From positions 1,747,001 to 1,811,000 of the forward strand of contig NZ_SLYP02000001.1 of assembly GCF_004341505.2 (NCBI RefSeq): a stretch of 64,000 nucleotides of DNA. Reading direction: 5' to 3'. How positions within the stretch are numbered: position 1 is the first letter of the stretch; each line of letters begins with the position of its first letter. The notes under the pieces are model-generated. The model did not search any database, was not told the origin of the DNA, and saw nothing but the letters and a program-made list of their open reading frames with translations. The stretch comes from Sphingomonas sp. JUb134. GTDB lineage: Bacteria; Pseudomonadota; Alphaproteobacteria; Sphingomonadales; Sphingomonadaceae. Both the position numbers and the translations under genes were made by a program. Below, one piece after another: positions 8,234 through 16,724 of the stretch.

Positions 8234-10177
8234 TCAGTTGGCCGCGCCGCCCTGGCCGGCGAGCGTCGTGCGGACGCGGGCGACGGCGGCGTCGTTCTTG
8301 GTCACGCCGACGTTACGGCGGACCGCCTCGGCGAACTGCTCGGCATATTCCTGGCCGACGACCTGGCCCAGGCCGCCGCGCGCGGAGGCGATGGCGCGCT
8401 TGTCGCCGCTCGCGTCGCCGGGCGTGATGCTGTCCAGATACACCACGAACCAGCCGCCGTTGCCCGGTGCCGCGATCAGCCGCGCCTTCTTCGGCGCCAT
8501 CGCGAACATCAGCTCGACCGGCGGCGGCACGTTGCCCTGCTGGGCGGCGAGCTGCGCACGGGTGGCGGTCAGCGGCGTGGGTGCCGGCACCTTCAGGCCG
8601 GATGCGGCCACCGCCTGGGCGAGCGGCGTGCCGCCGTTCACCTTGGCGAGGATCGCCGCTGCGGCCTTGCGCGCTTCCTGTTGCGCGCGCTCGGCGACGA
8701 ACGCCTTCTGCACGACGTCGCGGACCTGCGCGAGCGGGCGGGGAGCTGCCGGGAGTACCCGGTCCAGGCCGACTACCGCGAAGCTGCCGTCCTGCTCGAT
8801 CTGGACGATCTGCGGTGCGTCGCCCTGCTCGGCGCCGAAGCCGGCCTCGATCACGCGGGCGAGCGCCGGGTCGGCCGGGGTGTTCGGCTGGTCGGGGTTG
8901 GTGCCCGCGCTGGTGACGGGCGCGGTGCTCTGTGCGGTGAGCTTGGCCTCGCTCACCACTTCCGCAAAGGTGGCGCCGTCGTTGATCGCGCCGTCGATCT
9001 TCTCCTGCACCGCGTTGATCGCGCCCGCCGCCTTGCTGCGGCTCAGTTCCGCGACCAGCTCGGGACGGGCCTGCTCCAGCGTCTTGCCGGCGACCTTGCT
9101 CACCTTCTCGACGCGCAGCACGTGCCAGCCGAGCGGCGAGCGGACCGGGCCGACCACGGCGCCTTCACCGGCTGCAAAGGCAGCGGTGGCGATCGCCTGC
9201 GAGGTCTGTGCGCCCAGTGCCGCCTTGTCGAGGTCGCTGAAGCTCGCGGCTTCCAGCCCGGCCGCGCGGGCAGCGGCGTCGATCGCGGTGCCGCCCTTGA
9301 CCTTGGCCGCCAGCTGGTTCGCGGCATTCTGGTCGGCCAGCACCACCTGGCGGACGGTGCGGCGCTCGGTTGCGGCGAAGCGGCTGGCGGCGGCGCGATA
9401 GGCCTGGGCGATCTCCGCGTCGGTCGGCGCCGCTTGCGCTGCAACGCTGTCGGCACGCACCAGGGCATAGCGGATCACGCGCCGCTCCGGCACCGTGTAG
9501 CGCGCGCGGTTCTTGGCGTAGAAGGCGGTCAGTTCCGCGTCCGTGGGCGGGTTGCCCTGCGACACCGCGGCCGAAGGGATCAGCACGATCTGCCCCGCAC
9601 GCTTTTCCAGCAGCAGCGAGGCATAGGGCAGCGCGATCTGCTCCGGAAGCTGGGTGGCACCCACCGTCGGGCTCACCAGCCACTGGGCCAGCATGTCCCG
9701 GCCGATCGCCTCGCGCAGGCCCGCAGGGGTCATGCCGCGTTGCGCGATCGCACGCTCGAAGGTCGCCTGGTCGAACTTGCCGTCAAAGCCCTGGAAGGCG
9801 GGGATGCTCGCGATCTGCCCGTCGACCAGCTTGTTGTTCACCGCCATGCCGACCTTGTTCGCGAACTTTTCCAGCGCGATCGAGGTGACGAGCCGCTGAA
9901 GGATGTTCTCCACGCCGCCCGCTGCGATCAGCTGCTGCATGTTGACGTTCGGGTCGCGCTGGCGGGCGCCTTCCAGCTCCTGCTGCACCTGCTTGGTCAG
10001 CTCGGCGTCGTGCACCTTGTGGCCGCCGACCTTTGCGACCACATCGCTGGATGCGCCACCCGGGCGCAGGCCGCTGATGTCGCCCGCGGCGAACGCCAGG
10101 GCGATCACGACCAGGAACGCGAGTGCGATCCCCTTGCCGAGGGTCGAGTTGAGAAACCGCCTGACGAATGCGAGCAT
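8234..10177 (-). CDS. ppiD: Periplasmic folding chaperone, PpiD/SurA_N family peptidyl-prolyl isomerase
   Basis: Membrane-anchored periplasmic chaperone that assists newly secreted proteins at the Sec translocon. The 647 residues comprise a short cytoplasmic N-terminus and one membrane segment (about 15-31). A SurA_N-like region follows (about 35-170), then a parvulin-like PPIase domain (about 235-365, with GPVRSPLGWHVLRVE) and a long helical C-terminal region. Length and layout match PpiD rather than soluble SurA. It is divergent from tpiA and 17 bp upstream of trpE. The linkage ppiD-trpE is common in this family of bacteria. Confidence 0.9.
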   Translation of the reverse strand: MLAFVRRFLNSTLGKGIALAFLVVIALAFAAGDISGLRPGGASSDVVAKVGGHKVHDAELTKQVQQELEGARQRDPNVNMQQLIAAGGVENILQRLVTSIALEKFANKVGMAVNNKLVDGQIASIPAFQGFDGKFDQATFERAIAQRGMTPAGLREAIGRDMLAQWLVSPTVGATQLPEQIALPYASLLLEKRAGQIVLIPSAAVSQGNPPTDAELTAFYAKNRARYTVPERRVIRYALVRADSVAAQAAPTDAEIAQAYRAAASRFAATERRTVRQVVLADQNAANQLAAKVKGGTAIDAAARAAGLEAASFSDLDKAALGAQTSQAIATAAFAAGEGAVVGPVRSPLGWHVLRVEKVSKVAGKTLEQARPELVAELSRSKAAGAINAVQEKIDGAINDGATFAEVVSEAKLTAQSTAPVTSAGTNPDQPNTPADPALARVIEAGFGAEQGDAPQIVQIEQDGSFAVVGLDRVLPAAPRPLAQVRDVVQKAFVAERAQQEARKAAAAILAKVNGGTPLAQAVAASGLKVPAPTPLTATRAQLAAQQGNVPPPVELMFAMAPKKARLIAAPGNGGWFVVYLDSITPGDASGDKRAIASARGGLGQVVGQEYAEQFAEAVRRNVGVTKNDAAVARVRTTLAGQGGAAN

Positions 10178-10290
10178 CGAAGAGCTACCGATCCTGCCGG
10201 AAGAAAAGAACGGGTCGCTTTAGGGCGCAGGCTGCGCGGCTTCAAGCTTGTGCGGGCAGCAGGGCTTGGTATCGCCGGCAACAGACACAA

Positions 10291-10295
10291 AGGAG
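10291..10295 (+). promoter_or_regulatory. Shine-Dalgarno that fixes the tpiA start at GTG
   Basis: AGGAG at this position is only 0 nt from the in-frame ATG at 10296 but 6 nt from the GTG at 10302. Normal spacing therefore favours GTG as the initiation codon. Confidence 0.6.
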
Positions 10296-10301
10296 ATGGG
10301 C

Positions 10302-11048
10302 GTGACGCGACGCAAGCTGGTGACCGGCAACTGGAAAATGCACGGGCTGCGTGCCCAGTTGAAGGAAATCGCAGCGATCGAGGCCGCCGCGGCCGCTCAC
10401 CCCCATGTCGACGTGGCGTTGTGCGTGCCGGCGACGCTGATCGCCGCCGCGGTCGATCACGCGCAAACGGTGCGGATCGGAGCGCAGGACGTCCACGAGA
10501 ACGAGCACGGGCCCCACACCGGCTGCGTGTCGGCGGCGATGCTGGTCGAGGTGGGTGCCCAGACCGTGATCGTCGGCCATTCGGAACGCCGCGCCGACCA
10601 GAACGAGACCAGCCACGACGCCTGGGCCAAGGCCGCCGCTGCCCGCAAGCAGGGCATGCACGTGATCCTGTGCGTGGGCGAAACCGAAGCGGAGCGCAAC
10701 GCCGGCCGCGCCGAGCGCGTCGTCCAGGCGCAGATCGAGAAGTCGGTGCCCGAGGATGCCGACGGCGACTGGTTCACGCTTTCGTACGAACCCCGCTGGG
10801 CGATCGGCACTGGCCGTACGCCTACGACCGAGGAGATCGCCTCGATCCACGCGATCGCTCGCGCGAAGCTGCGCATGATGGTCGGCGACGCCGCCGATCG
10901 CATCCGCATCCTGTACGGCGGCTCCGTCACGGGGGACAATGCGGCCAAGATCCTGGCGGTGGAGAATGTCGACGGCGCGCTCGTCGGCGGTGCCAGCCTG
11001 ACTGCGGAGAAGTTCGTGCCGATCATCCAGGCGGCCGCGGCGGCCTGA
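10302..11048 (+). CDS. tpiA: Triosephosphate isomerase
   Basis: Interconverts dihydroxyacetone phosphate and glyceraldehyde 3-phosphate. From the GTG start the protein has 248 residues, the usual length. It begins with the canonical (M)TRRKLVTGNWKMHG, in which Asn10 and Lys12 are catalytic. The electrophilic His is in VGHSERR and the catalytic Glu in SYEPRWAIGTG. The phosphate-binding LYGGSV is near the C-terminus. Upstream in-frame ATGs (10248, 10296) are disfavoured by spacing. The usual sphingomonad neighbour secG is not downstream; a repeat-rich gap and a PEP-CTERM gene follow instead. Confidence 0.95.
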   Translation: MTRRKLVTGNWKMHGLRAQLKEIAAIEAAAAAHPHVDVALCVPATLIAAAVDHAQTVRIGAQDVHENEHGPHTGCVSAAMLVEVGAQTVIVGHSERRADQNETSHDAWAKAAAARKQGMHVILCVGETEAERNAGRAERVVQAQIEKSVPEDADGDWFTLSYEPRWAIGTGRTPTTEEIASIHAIARAKLRMMVGDAADRIRILYGGSVTGDNAAKILAVENVDGALVGGASLTAEKFVPIIQAAAAA

Positions 11049-11122
11049 GCGGGCGCGGCGCCGGCGGTCTGCGCGGGCTCAGGCTCGGATCGAAGCGCGC
11101 CGACACGAACCCGCCACCCGTA

Positions 11123-11140
11123 CCCCGGCGAAGGCCGGGG
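11123..11140. repeat. REP-like palindrome
   Basis: CCCCGGC-GAAG-GCCGGGG followed by CCCAG. Same stem as the copy at 6452-6471, with the GAAG loop. Confidence 0.6.
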
Positions 11141-11233
11141 CCCAGTCGGGACGACGGTCGAAACTCGCGCATCGGTGCGGCCCTCTCGCACCCTGCCGGG
11201 AACTGTTCCAGGGGGGGCATCTCCTACCTCCGT

Positions 11234-11253
11234 ATCCCCGCGAAGGCGGGGAT
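11234..11253. repeat. REP-like palindrome
   Basis: ATCCCCGC-GAAG-GCGGGGAT followed by CCAGG: a perfect 8-bp stem. It shares its core with the 6623-6648 copy. Confidence 0.65.
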
Positions 11254-11472
11254 CCAGGGCCAAGCAGAGCAACGACTGGCGGTTTCCGAAACCCTGGACT
11301 TCCGCCTTCGCGGGAGCACGGCGGGATTTGCAGTGAGTGTTTGTCCAACGCGCAAACAGCGCTAGTCAAACGGCAGAGGGTTCACCGGGTCCCGGCATTC
11401 ACCGTGGTACTGTCTTCCCGTCAAAGGCGCCCGGTGCCGATCAGCTTCGGCCGGCTGCGCCTGCTCCCAGAC

Positions 11473-12504
11473 TTACGCCGCAGCCCCGCGCCGGCGACGC
11501 AGCAGCAGGGCCGCCATTGCCAGCCCGGCAAGCATCAGCGCCCAGGTGCCGGGCTCCGGCACCGGCTTCGGGCCGCCGGGATCGGTCGGGGTCGTGGGCG
11601 TATAGCCGCCGGTATAGGTGCCCAGGTGGAACTCGCCGTTCTGCACCAGGCTGCCGAACACGGCCGATCCCTGGATATAGTTGCCGGTGTTCGCAGCGGC
11701 GCCCGGCGCCAGCACCGATCCGCCCCAGGCGGTGGTCAGCGACAGGTTCTTCGCGTCGGCGAAGTTCCAGATGACATGCTCGCCGAGACCCTGGGTGCCG
11801 CCGAGAAAATTGTCGTTCAGCACAATGTTCGCGCCGCTGACGTTGACGATCGCGGTGTCGGCGCCGTTGAGGTTGAACTGGATTTCGCCGATGCGGTTGA
11901 GGTCGTCAGCCGTCAGGTTGAACACCGCGACGCCCTTTGCGTCGGGCTTCGCGTTGAAGGTCCCGCGATTGTTGGCGAAGGTGACGGTGCTGTTCGCCTC
12001 CAGCTTCGTCATGCCCTGTGACAGGTCGGTCATGCCGCTGGCGAGCAGGCTCTTCTGCTGCTGCAGCCCTTCGAGGAAGCCGGCGTTGGCGGCCAGTCCC
12101 GAGTTCACCGTGTTCTGGTTCACGTTGGTGTTGGCGATGCTGCCGCCGACCTGCACCGTCTGGGCTGCACCGTTCAGGTTGAAGCCGCTGCTGACGTTGC
12201 CGCCAACCACGGCGCCCGACCCGTTGTTGAGGTTCTTCGCGCCCCCGGTCACGTCGCCGACGACGATCAGGCCGGGCGTGTCATAGGAGGACGGCGGCGG
12301 CGTCTTGATCTGGTAGTTCGACGAATTGCCGTCGAGGTTGCCGCCGACGAAGGTCCGCCCCTCCACCTCGGAACTGGAGGTCAGGTCCCCCAGCACGATC
12401 AGGTTCCATTCCTTCAGCGCGTCGACGCCGACCACCGGCGAGGCGACCGCCGGAAGGGCGAGGGCGGTAGCCGAGAGGGCGGCTGCGAGGAGGCGGGTTC
12501 TCAT
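11473..12504 (-). CDS. PEP-CTERM sorted choice-of-anchor A family protein
   Basis: Exported surface protein of 343 residues. A signal peptide (MRTRLLAAALSATALALPAVASP) is followed by a choice-of-anchor A-like domain rich in Asn/Gly beta repeats (VVGDVTGGAKNLNNGSGAVVGGNVSSG and similar) through about residue 300. The C-terminus has the full sorting signal: VPEPGTWALMLAG, a hydrophobic helix and an Arg cluster (LLRRRRG). In the known PEP-CTERM system an exosortase cleaves at the motif and couples the protein to the envelope; no exosortase gene is in this window. The start is the ATG just after an AGGAGG; the longer upstream frame lacks coding character. Confidence 0.85.
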   Translation of the reverse strand: MRTRLLAAALSATALALPAVASPVVGVDALKEWNLIVLGDLTSSSEVEGRTFVGGNLDGNSSNYQIKTPPPSSYDTPGLIVVGDVTGGAKNLNNGSGAVVGGNVSSGFNLNGAAQTVQVGGSIANTNVNQNTVNSGLAANAGFLEGLQQQKSLLASGMTDLSQGMTKLEANSTVTFANNRGTFNAKPDAKGVAVFNLTADDLNRIGEIQFNLNGADTAIVNVSGANIVLNDNFLGGTQGLGEHVIWNFADAKNLSLTTAWGGSVLAPGAAANTGNYIQGSAVFGSLVQNGEFHLGTYTGGYTPTTPTDPGGPKPVPEPGTWALMLAGLAMAALLLRRRRGAAA

Positions 12505-12577
12505 GCCTCCTGCGTACCCGCTTCGCCCGTGCCCTACACGTGAAGAATTGGTTAACCCTGTCCCAAAATGTGCCGGT

Positions 12578-13972
12578 TCAGCGACCGTCGTAGCGGCGGC
12601 GCAGCAATGCCCAGGCTGCGCGCAGGCCATAGGCGTCGCCGCCCTTGGGTCGGCCCGGCTTGGGGGACGGCCGCCACGCGAAGGTATCGAGATGCGCCCA
12701 GGCGATCTCCCCGGGCACGAAGCGCCGGAGGAACAGCGCCGCGGTGATCGCCCCGGCGAAACCGCCTTCGGGCGCATTGACCATGTCGGCGACGCTCGAT
12801 TTCAGCATGTCGTCGTACGCGTCCCACAGCGGCAGCCGCCACAGCGGATCCCCTTCGGCCGTACCGCAGGCGAGCAGGTCGACCGCCAGCGCCTCGTCAT
12901 TGGCGAAGGTCGCGGGCAGGTCGGGCCCCAGCGCGACGCGCGCGGCACCGGTGAGCGTCGCGAAATCGATCATCAGCTCCGGCTGCGATTCGACGGCGCG
13001 GGTGAGCGCATCGCCCAGGATCAGCCGCCCTTCCGCGTCCGTGTTGGTGTTCTCGACCGTGATGCCCTTGCGGGTGCGGAGCACGTCGCCGGGCCTGAAG
13101 GCGTCCCCGGCGATCGCATTCTCGACCGCCGGCACCAGCAGGTGCAGCCGGACCGGCAACCGCGATTCGATCACCAGCGTGGCAAGCGCCAGCGCATGGG
13201 CGGCACCGCCCATGTCCTTCTTCATCAGCGCCATGCCGCTGCCCGGCTTGATGTTCAGCCCGCCCGAATCGAAGCATACGCCCTTGCCGACGATCGCGAC
13301 GCGCGGATGCGCCGGATTGCCCCATTCGACCTCGATCAGCCGCGGCTCGCGACCCTTGGCGGCGGCCTTTCCTACAGCATGGATCATCGGGTAGCCCCGT
13401 TCCAGCTCGGCACCCTTGGTCACCGTCAGCGTGGCGCCATGCGCGCTGGCGAGGCTTGCCGCCTGCGCCTCCAGCTCGGCGGGGCCGAGGTCGTTGGCGC
13501 CGGTGTCGACCAGGTCGCGGACCAGCAGCGTGGCCGCCGCCTGTCGCACCACATCGTCGACCCGCGCCGGGTCGCCGGTCAGCAGGATACGAGGGCCTTC
13601 GCCACCCTCGTCCTTGCGGTAGCGGGTGAAGCGGTGCTGCGCGACGAGCCAGCCGAACGCCGCCGCGCCGGGCTCGCCGCTGTGGAGGCGGTAGCTGCCG
13701 GCGGGCAGCACCTCGGCCAGCTTGGCCAGGCACCAGGGGGAGAGTTCGCTTGTGTTCGCAACGACACCCACCACCGACCAGTCCTCGGCACCCTCGCCGG
13801 GAAGAATGGCGTGGGCAAAGCCCGTCGGCTTCAGCCGCTGCGCGGCGATCGTGGCGCGATGGCGGGGTGGCTGCTGCCCGAGCCACGCGTCGAACCCTTG
13901 AGGGTCCACCAGATGGATGGTGCGGGCAGGTTGGCCGCGATCGGCCTGAAGCAGCGAGGAAAGCTCGGACAT
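12578..13972 (-). CDS. Leucyl aminopeptidase family protein (M17)
   Basis: Cytosolic zinc aminopeptidase that removes N-terminal residues from peptides. At 464 residues it has the M17 catalytic signature NTDAEGRL at 310-317, the metal-binding Lys230 and Asp235 in GKGVCFDSGGLNIK, and Asp253 in MKKDMGG. The N-terminal regulatory domain is short and divergent compared with E. coli PepA, as in the alphaproteobacterial subgroup of the family. The gene stands alone between the PEP-CTERM gene and the divergent dehydrogenase operon. Confidence 0.93.
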   Translation of the reverse strand: MSELSSLLQADRGQPARTIHLVDPQGFDAWLGQQPPRHRATIAAQRLKPTGFAHAILPGEGAEDWSVVGVVANTSELSPWCLAKLAEVLPAGSYRLHSGEPGAAAFGWLVAQHRFTRYRKDEGGEGPRILLTGDPARVDDVVRQAAATLLVRDLVDTGANDLGPAELEAQAASLASAHGATLTVTKGAELERGYPMIHAVGKAAAKGREPRLIEVEWGNPAHPRVAIVGKGVCFDSGGLNIKPGSGMALMKKDMGGAAHALALATLVIESRLPVRLHLLVPAVENAIAGDAFRPGDVLRTRKGITVENTNTDAEGRLILGDALTRAVESQPELMIDFATLTGAARVALGPDLPATFANDEALAVDLLACGTAEGDPLWRLPLWDAYDDMLKSSVADMVNAPEGGFAGAITAALFLRRFVPGEIAWAHLDTFAWRPSPKPGRPKGGDAYGLRAAWALLRRRYDGR

Positions 13973-14109
13973 GGAGGTGATCTAGGCTCTGGACCGGCCG
14001 AGCGAAAGACCTTGCTCCGTTCTGGACACGCTACCCGGCCGCCCGTCTGTTCACGCTTTGGGCGCGCGGATAGGCAGGCGGCAGTGCCGGCGGGGGGCTG
14101 GAGGGACGA

Positions 14110-14116
14110 GGGGAGG
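14110..14116 (+). promoter_or_regulatory. Strong Shine-Dalgarno upstream of a CTG start
   Basis: GGGGAGG ends 5 nt before CTG 14122. No ATG, GTG or TTG lies in frame between the upstream stop (14071-14073) and GTG 14233, which is already inside the FAD-binding fold. The site therefore points to CTG initiation. Confidence 0.6.
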
Positions 14117-14121
14117 CTGGT

Positions 14122-15711
14122 CTGTTCGAAGACGCGCGAAAGCTCGGAAATGCGCCGCTGGAGGCCGATCTCTGCATCATCGGAGCGGGCGCCGCTGGCC
14201 TAACCTTAGCCTCACCTTTCGCCGGCACGGGGGTGCGCGTGCTGCTGCTGGAGAGCGGTGGCGAGGGGATCGAGCGGGAGGTGGAGCAGCTCAACGGCAA
14301 TGCAACAGTCAGCGGGCTTCCCTATCCGCTGCAGGCCTCCCGCCTCCGCTACATCGGCGGGACGACCAACCATTGGTCGGGGCACTGCTACCGCTTTCTC
14401 GACCGCGACTTCGCGGCGCGGCCGGGCATCCCCAACACCGGCTGGCCCATCGCCCTTGCCGACGTGGCCGGCTATCTGCCGGAGGCGTCGAAGCGGGTGC
14501 TGTTCCGGGAGGACACCGTCGATTGGTCGCCGGAAGCCTGGCGTCGGCGCCTGGCGACGCAGGGTTGGCCGCTCGACCCGCAGCTGTTCGAGACCCGGTT
14601 GACGTTCGTCGCGCCGATCAATCCCCAGACCGGCAACCGCACCTTTGCCCGCTATGCGCCTCCGGTCGCCAAGGCGCCGAACATCCGCTTCCTCCACCAC
14701 GCGAACGTGACCGAGCTGGTCGGCTCCGCGGGTGGCACCAGCATCGAGGAGGCGACGGTTCGCACGCTCGCCGGTACCGAGGCGAAGGTGCGCGCCCGCG
14801 TGTTCGTTCTGGCCGCGGGCGGGGTGGAGAATGCCCGAGTGCTGCTCGCCTCGCGCCGGCCGTTCGCGGCGGGCCTCGGCAACGCTCACGACCAGGTCGG
14901 GCGCTACTTCACGGACCATGTCGTGATCTACCAGGACTTCGCCCGCAATCCGGCCGTGCCGATGGACCGGCTGATGGCGTTCCAGGACTATCCGGGCGAT
15001 ACCCACACCGTCAGCCACTTCCTGCTCACCGACGCAGCGCTCAGGCGGGAGCGGATCGACGACGTCTTTCTGCGGGTGACGCCCGTCTACGAGCAGCCTA
15101 CCGCCGGCGGTGCCGCTGCCAAGCGGCTCCAGGACGGCATCGCCGCCGGAGACGCCGGCAGCATCCGCGGCGAAGACCTTTCCACCGCGCTCGCCCACCC
15201 GCTCGACACCGCGGGCTGGGCGGTCGATCGCGGTTACTGCCGGGCGGAGCCGACCCGCTACCGCGTCGCCGCTCGGCTGGAGCCGCGGCCGATCCCCGAG
15301 AGCCGCGTGACCCTCACCGATGCGGTGGACGCGCTGGGCATGCCGATCCTCAATCTCCACTGGGCGCTGGCGGACGAGGGCAAGCGCTCGCTCCACCGCA
15401 GCCTGATGCTCTTCGCCGAGGAGACCGGCCGGCGCGGGCTCGGCCGGTTGCGGCTGCGCTACGATCCCGATGCGCCGTGGCCGGACTTCCCCGAACTCGA
15501 CATCGGCTATCATCACACCGGCACGACCCGCATGAGCCACGATCCGCGCCGGGGGGTGGTCGATCGCGACTGCCGCGTGCACGGCGTCGGCAACCTCTAT
15601 GCCGCGGGAAGCTCGGTGTTCCCGACCGCGGGCAGCGGATCGCCCACGATGATGCTGACCGCCCTCGCGCTACGGCTTTCCGATCATCTCAGACAGGAGC
15701 ATTTCGCATGA
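14122..15711 (+). CDS. GMC-family FAD-dependent oxidoreductase (dehydrogenase large subunit)
   Basis: Probably a periplasm-facing FAD dehydrogenase for an alcohol or sugar. From CTG 14122 the protein has 529 residues and begins (M)FEDARKLGNAPLEADLCIIGAGAAG, with the FAD dinucleotide motif GxGxxG at 21-26 and LLLESGG after it. The segment IGGTTNHWSG and the GMC C-terminal domain (DIGYHHTGTTRMS, then AAGSSVFPTAGSGSPT and a helical end) are clear. The first conventional start, GTG 14233, would remove the FAD motif. It overlaps the next gene by ATGA, and a cytochrome c lipoprotein follows, so electrons probably flow FAD to haem c. Confidence 0.88.
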   Translation: MFEDARKLGNAPLEADLCIIGAGAAGLTLASPFAGTGVRVLLLESGGEGIEREVEQLNGNATVSGLPYPLQASRLRYIGGTTNHWSGHCYRFLDRDFAARPGIPNTGWPIALADVAGYLPEASKRVLFREDTVDWSPEAWRRRLATQGWPLDPQLFETRLTFVAPINPQTGNRTFARYAPPVAKAPNIRFLHHANVTELVGSAGGTSIEEATVRTLAGTEAKVRARVFVLAAGGVENARVLLASRRPFAAGLGNAHDQVGRYFTDHVVIYQDFARNPAVPMDRLMAFQDYPGDTHTVSHFLLTDAALRRERIDDVFLRVTPVYEQPTAGGAAAKRLQDGIAAGDAGSIRGEDLSTALAHPLDTAGWAVDRGYCRAEPTRYRVAARLEPRPIPESRVTLTDAVDALGMPILNLHWALADEGKRSLHRSLMLFAEETGRRGLGRLRLRYDPDAPWPDFPELDIGYHHTGTTRMSHDPRRGVVDRDCRVHGVGNLYAAGSSVFPTAGSGSPTMMLTALALRLSDHLRQEHFA

Positions 15712-16058
15712 AGCTCTCGCGCCGCGGCTTCGCCGCCGGGGCCGGTGCGCTGCTGGCCGGCGGCGCAGGCCTGGCGTTGCCGCCGGTCCGCCGCACCTTG
15801 TGCGGCTCGCCGGAGCAGCGCTACCGCCAGGACGCGATGGCGAGTGTCGGCCGCGCCTGCGTGCGCTGTGACCCGGCGCTTTCCCGTGATGCCGTGCGTG
15901 CCGGCTGGCGGGCACTCGGCACGCCGGACGGCGAGCGCCTGGCGGCGTTGGTGGCGGCAGACTTCGCAGAGGGCCGGACCCGGCAGGTGGATGGCTGGCT
16001 GCTCGCCTCGACAGAGGTGCTGGCCTTCGCCGCCGCCTATCACGGGGTCACCGCATGA
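15708..16058 (+). CDS. Tat-exported small subunit of the GMC dehydrogenase (putative)
   Basis: 116 residues with a twin-arginine signal (KLSRRGFAAGAGALLAGGAG). The mature part contains CVRCDPALS, a short Cys pair, and helical segments. It overlaps the dehydrogenase stop and the cytochrome start by 4 bp each, so the three are translationally coupled. By analogy with gluconate, fructose and FAD-glucose dehydrogenases, a small Tat subunit can carry the cofactor-loaded large subunit across the membrane. That role is inferred from position and signal type; no family is certain from sequence. Confidence 0.72.
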   Translation: MKLSRRGFAAGAGALLAGGAGLALPPVRRTLCGSPEQRYRQDAMASVGRACVRCDPALSRDAVRAGWRALGTPDGERLAALVAADFAEGRTRQVDGWLLASTEVLAFAAAYHGVTA

Positions 16059-16435
16059 AGGCGCTGGGCGGGGCCGCGGGGTTGCTGCTGCTGGCGGCAC
16101 TCTCCGGGTGCCGGGGCGAGAAGCCGCGCGCCGCGCTCCCGCAACCCGCCGCCTTCGCTGCCTGCCAGACCTGCCATCGCACCACGCCGGGCGCCGTTGC
16201 GCTCGGTCCAACTCTCGCGGGTCTCGCCGACCGGCGCGCGGGGAGCCTACCCGGCTATGGCTATTCCCCCGCGATGCAGAAGCTGGAGGGCGGCTGGGAC
16301 GAGCCGCGGCTGACCGCGTTCCTGCTCGACCCGAACGGCGTCGTGCCCGGTACCCGCATGGCCTTCGCGGGGCTCGAGAACCGGAAGCAGGCGGCCGAGG
16401 TCGCCCGCTACGCGCTCAGTCTTCCAGGAGAATGA
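16055..16435 (+). CDS. Class I cytochrome c lipoprotein
   Basis: 126 residues. The N-terminal lipobox LSGC (Cys19) predicts lipid anchoring. One haem c site, CQTCH, lies at 37-41, and the likely axial Met is in VVPGTRMAFAG near residue 105. The fold matches the mono-haem cytochrome c family. As the third gene of the coupled dehydrogenase operon it is the likely electron acceptor of the FAD subunit, passing electrons to the respiratory chain. Confidence 0.88.
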   Translation: MKALGGAAGLLLLAALSGCRGEKPRAALPQPAAFAACQTCHRTTPGAVALGPTLAGLADRRAGSLPGYGYSPAMQKLEGGWDEPRLTAFLLDPNGVVPGTRMAFAGLENRKQAAEVARYALSLPGE

Positions 16436-16510
16436 AGTTCCGAGCAGCCACGGCCCGGCATCCGCGAGTCCGGATCAGGGGGCAACAGCGGTTCGCGCGC
16501 GGTACTCTGG

Positions 16511-16530
16511 GCTCCCGCATGCGCGGGAGC
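16511..16530. repeat. REP-like palindrome
   Basis: GCTCCCGC-ATGC-GCGGGAGC preceded by CTGG: an 8-bp perfect stem in the gap between the cytochrome gene and rimO. It has the same core as the long palindrome at 44997-45024. Confidence 0.6.
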
Positions 16531-16724
16531 AAAAGCAGGAGGAGGGACCCTCTCACCGTCCTTTCGGAGGAAGGTAGGGTCTATGGATCGAAGATGGCCG
16601 AGGCACCGGTATGGCGAACTCGGCGTACCCACTGAATGCCCGCAACGGCGCCGACTTTCGCCGGACGCCGTGGTACTCAGAAGCCAGCCCGCTCTCGGCT
16701 CCCTAACGGGGAACCAGCCGCGGA

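Larger units (their letters stand above)
11049..11472. other. Repeat-rich gap 3' of tpiA and of the PEP-CTERM gene
   Basis: This 424 bp gap lies between convergent genes. It carries REP-like palindromes at 11123-11140 and 11234-11253 and a decayed copy near 11299-11316. I see no gene, RNA or T-rich terminator. Confidence 0.6.

Noticed and set aside
6651..11365. Very long + strand frames opposite trpE and ppiD
   Set aside because: Both are antisense to well-supported genes and have no recognisable domain.
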